A stretch of DNA of 32,989 nucleotides from Neocallimastix lanati (nom. inval.) (Eukaryota > Neocallimastigomycota > Neocallimastigomycetes > Neocallimastigales > Neocallimastigaceae). Location: NCBI GenBank assembly GCA_016946835.1, contig JACVTC010000350.1, forward strand, positions 7,501 to 40,489, given 5' to 3'. The notes under the pieces were generated by a model. The model ran no database searches. It was not told where the DNA came from and worked only from the letters and a program-made list of their open reading frames with translations. Position 1 is the first letter of the stretch. Each line of letters begins with the position of its first letter. Below are positions 30,378-32,989 of the stretch, one piece after another. The translations under genes and the position numbers were made by a program.

Positions 30378-30887
30378 TTTTAAACCTAAATTTAATACCA
30401 ATATTAAAAATTACCATTTTAGAGCTTTTATATTTTTAGGAATAGAATAAAAGATAAAGTGTTAAGCAAAAAAAAAATATAATATTTAATTTTGATTTAT
30501 ATCTATTTGTATAAATTTATAAAGTTAATAAATATTAAATGAAAATAAATTAAAATAAAATAATATTATAAGTATATTTATATCATATCTTTTACTTTTT
30601 TTTATTTTATATTTATATATACAATATCATTATATAAGCTATTTATATTAAAATATTCATAGCAAATTACAATTTTTTATTTATAAATAAAAATATTCGT
30701 ATTTGTATTTTAAATTATTATCTTCTATTATATAAATATTTATATATTTTTTCAAATTTTTGTTTTTTATAATTTTTATTATAATTTTTAATTTATTATA
30801 TTATATTTTATATATTTTATATATTTTATATTTTATTTATTATATTTAAGAAGTACTTTATGTCTTATTTATTTAATTCAATATGGA
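30378..30887. other. AT-rich stretch, nothing recognised
   Basis: Nearly pure A/T with short TATATTTTA-like repeats around 30790-30840; no coding signal. Confidence 0.5.
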
Positions 30888-31033
30888 ATTTATTTTTTAT
30901 TTGTTTAATTTAAAATGATCGTTTTATTTTATTTGTTTAATTTAAGATGATCGTTATATTTTATTTGTTTAATTTAAAATGATCGTTATATTTTATTTGT
31001 TTAATTTAAAATGGTCGTTATATTTTATTTATT
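30888..31033. repeat. 32-bp tandem repeat, about four copies
   Basis: A unit containing TTTGTTTAATTTAAAATGATCG recurs with exact 32-base spacing (GATC at 30917, 30949 and 30981, GGTC at 31013). Confidence 0.85.
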
Positions 31034-32013
31034 TTAGTTAATAAATATTTTATATATAAATATAGAGTATATACTGTATATTTATATATAAATATTTATT
31101 CGAATCAGTAATTGAATAAGTACTGCAACATAAGCTTGAATTTTCGCATATTACCACATTGGACTTGTATGCTTTATAGAAGAGTTGTTAATGTTTTGAG
31201 TAGAAATTAGAATTGAAATATATATACTTTAATTTAGGAATCATTAAACAAATAAAATAAACGGAATATGATCAATTAACTCATTATCAAAATTTGAAAT
31301 GGTTAATATATCAATGGTATTGATAATAAGTAATTGAACCATATGCACGGTTTGAAGAACATTATATAAAAATATTATTTTTATTATATCAAATGATAGA
31401 AATTTGACGAATGTTTTCATTTTTTTTAATGGAAAATATTAAAATAACTTCATCAGAGAATTAATTTTTTAAAAATTTTATTTCTTTTTCTATACAGGCA
31501 CAAAATTTATCACAGTTTTTATAATATATCTTTAATAAATAAATTAATAGAATAATAGAAATATGACACTCGTTATGAACACTACAAAAAAATATCAAAT
31601 TTATTTGGAAAAATGTTAAAAAATAAGCTTTATAAAATAAATATAGAATTCAAAAGAAGTTAAAGATTTTATCACGTATAAGGATATGAAATAATATTTA
31701 ATTAAATGTTAAAAACAATGAATTAGAAGCTTATTTTAATTTCAAGAGTGCTATGTATTTAAATTTATTATTTATTTTTTTTTAGACGGATTTCTTTTAT
31801 AAAAATATAGAAAATTAAATTGTAATTTATATCTAAAAAGTATAAATAAATTTCATGAAGTAATTAATTTAAACTCAAGTTTATATGTTCGAAAAAGAAG
31901 CATAACTTTGAAATAACTATTATATATATATATTAAATTAAAGTAAAGAGAAATAAAAGTATAATAGAATAATATAATAACTAAAATTTGAATATAATAA
32001 ACTAAATAAGGAA
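31034..32013. other. AT-rich intergenic stretch
   Basis: No gene was recognised. About 31110-31210 is slightly richer in GC and has a + frame of ~30 codons, too little to call. Inverted-repeat words such as AACC..GGTT near 31337-31353 are short. Confidence 0.4.
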
Positions 32014-32385
32014 ATGGATATATGATTTATAAATAAATTAAACAATGAGATGTTTATATAATTTATAAATAAATTAAACAATGAAATGCCTTATATGAGT
32101 TATCTATAAATAAATTTAAACAATGAAATGTTTATATATGTTATCTATAAATAAATTAAACAATGAAATGTTTATATGAGTTATCTATAAATAAATTTAA
32201 ATAATGAAATGTATATATGAGTTATCTACAAATAAATTTAAACAATGAAATGTTTATATGAAGTTATCTACAAATAAAATTAAACAATGAAATGTTTATA
32301 TGAGTTATCTATAAAATAAATTAAACATTGAAATATTTATATGAGTTATCTATAAATAAATTAAATAATGAAATGTATATATGAA
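32014..32385. repeat. ~41-bp imperfect tandem repeat, about nine copies
   Basis: The word AATGAAATGTTTATATGAGTTATCTATAAATAAATT, or close variants of parts of it, recurs at 36-42 base spacing (ATG of successive units at 32045, 32081, 32123, 32163, 32204, 32245, 32287, then TTG at 32328 and ATG at 32368). Varying unit length and point changes suggest an older array than the satellite. Confidence 0.8.
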
Positions 32386-32811
32386 GTATGAAAAATAAAT
32401 AAATAAAATTAAATGAAAATAAAAATAAAAACTGAAAATTAAATGCATCAAAAATATGTAAACTATTAATTTAATAAATATATTAATGAAATGTTCATAT
32501 TATATTCATATTTAAGTATAATTTAAATATATAAAGTTAAAGATTAAATATATAATAGATATATATATAAATAAGAAATTGTAAAAGCTATACAAATAAA
32601 ATATAAAACAGATGAAGATATTGGGAAAATAAAATATATTCAATTAAAAGAAAAAATAATAACTCTAAAATTAGAATAAATAAATGTTAAATAATGAAAT
32701 TTAACATTTAGAAATAATAATAACAATAATATAATATAATTGAAATCTATATATTTATTAATAATATATATTAATGTATATATATAATTGTATTATTAAT
32801 TTATTATCTTT
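32386..32811. other. AT-rich stretch, likely 3' flank of a minus-strand gene
   Basis: No open frame or RNA motif. It lies downstream of the stop of the minus-strand gene entering from the right and would hold its 3' UTR. Confidence 0.35.
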
Positions 32812-32989
32812 TTAACTAGAGCTATTTAATTTTTTTTTAGTAATTTCTTTCTTTCTTTGCTTTTTCCTTTTCCTATTAATACTAGTAATTTCTTTTCTTT
32901 TCAATGTTAAGTATTTACACATTTTAGTAATATTATTTTGTCTAGCAAATTTCCAAAGAGTACAATTTTTAATTTTATTTTTCAGGATT
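32812..32989 (-). CDS. 3' end of a minus-strand gene, possible ankyrin-repeat protein (partial)
   Basis: A minus-strand frame is open from the window edge for 58 codons to TAA at 32812-32814. It includes NCTLWKFARQNNITKMCKYL, which fits the spacing of an ankyrin repeat (TpLhxAxxxNxxxixkyL), then a strongly basic Lys/Arg-rich tail ending in NSSS. The segment is less AT-rich than the DNA beside it. The start and most of the protein lie outside the window; the ankyrin reading rests on one partial repeat and is tentative. Confidence 0.45.
   Translation of the reverse strand, partial: ILKNKIKNCTLWKFARQNNITKMCKYLTLKRKEITSINRKRKKQRKKEITKKKLNSSS

Noticed and set aside
31105-31215. + frame of ~30 codons with Cys, Trp and Arg
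   Set aside because: Too short and isolated to separate from chance.

Overview
The window looks like nuclear DNA of an anaerobic gut fungus (Neocallimastigomycota). Supporting signs are very low GC (roughly a quarter GC in the large gene, far less between genes), long in-frame AAT (Asn) runs, a relic hevein-type (CBM18) chitin-binding module, a decayed APE/RT-type LINE, and one giant intron-free nonribosomal peptide synthetase (NRPS) gene of the kind thought to have reached these fungi from bacteria. No lineage marker such as rRNA is present, so the assignment is an inference.

Positions 1-20903 (+) are one open reading frame of about 6,967 codons. It is cut at the left edge inside a condensation (C) domain and ends at a real TAA. 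Domain order: C1(partial)-A1-T1 / C2-A2-T2 / C3-A3-T3 / C4-A4-T4 / C5-A5-T5 / C6-A6-T6 / C7-basic tail. There are no epimerase, methyltransferase, thioesterase or reductase domains. Every module carries the core A and T motifs. The visible part would add six residues, and the terminal C7 is the only candidate releasing domain. The gene is a patchwork of nearly identical DNA blocks. A 9,687-bp (three-module) step carries module 1 into module 4. A 1.63-kb block carries C2 into C3. A ~0.66-0.69-kb block covering the C-A linker and the A-domain N-terminal core is reused in modules 1, 2, 4 and 6 and stops 18-23 residues before the substrate-pocket Asp. C7 carries a 127-codon poly-Asn tract in its inter-lobe hinge.

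Positions 20904-22330 are AT-rich flank with a decayed ~237-bp repeat, two hairpins and two T-runs. Positions 22370-26100 hold a dead LINE (gag-like part, APE endonuclease, RT lacking palm motif A, Cys/His knuckle). Positions 26753-28186 are a satellite built from 84- and 108-bp units with linked variants. Positions 28943-29380 hold a higher-GC insert flanked by a perfect 15-bp direct repeat, with a tRNA 3'-half and B box on the minus strand, best read as a SINE-like retroposon. Positions 29724-30131 (-) and 30211-30377 (+) are decayed coding remnants, the second a CBM18 module. The rest is AT-rich DNA with 32-bp and ~41-bp tandem repeats. At the right edge the 3' end of a minus-strand gene with a weak ankyrin-like repeat and a Lys-rich tail enters the window.

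No neighbouring biosynthetic, transport or regulatory genes are visible; the NRPS is flanked by repeats and dead elements. The most notable signal is the block structure inside the NRPS, which looks like naturally occurring subdomain exchange of adenylation specificity in a eukaryotic megasynthase.
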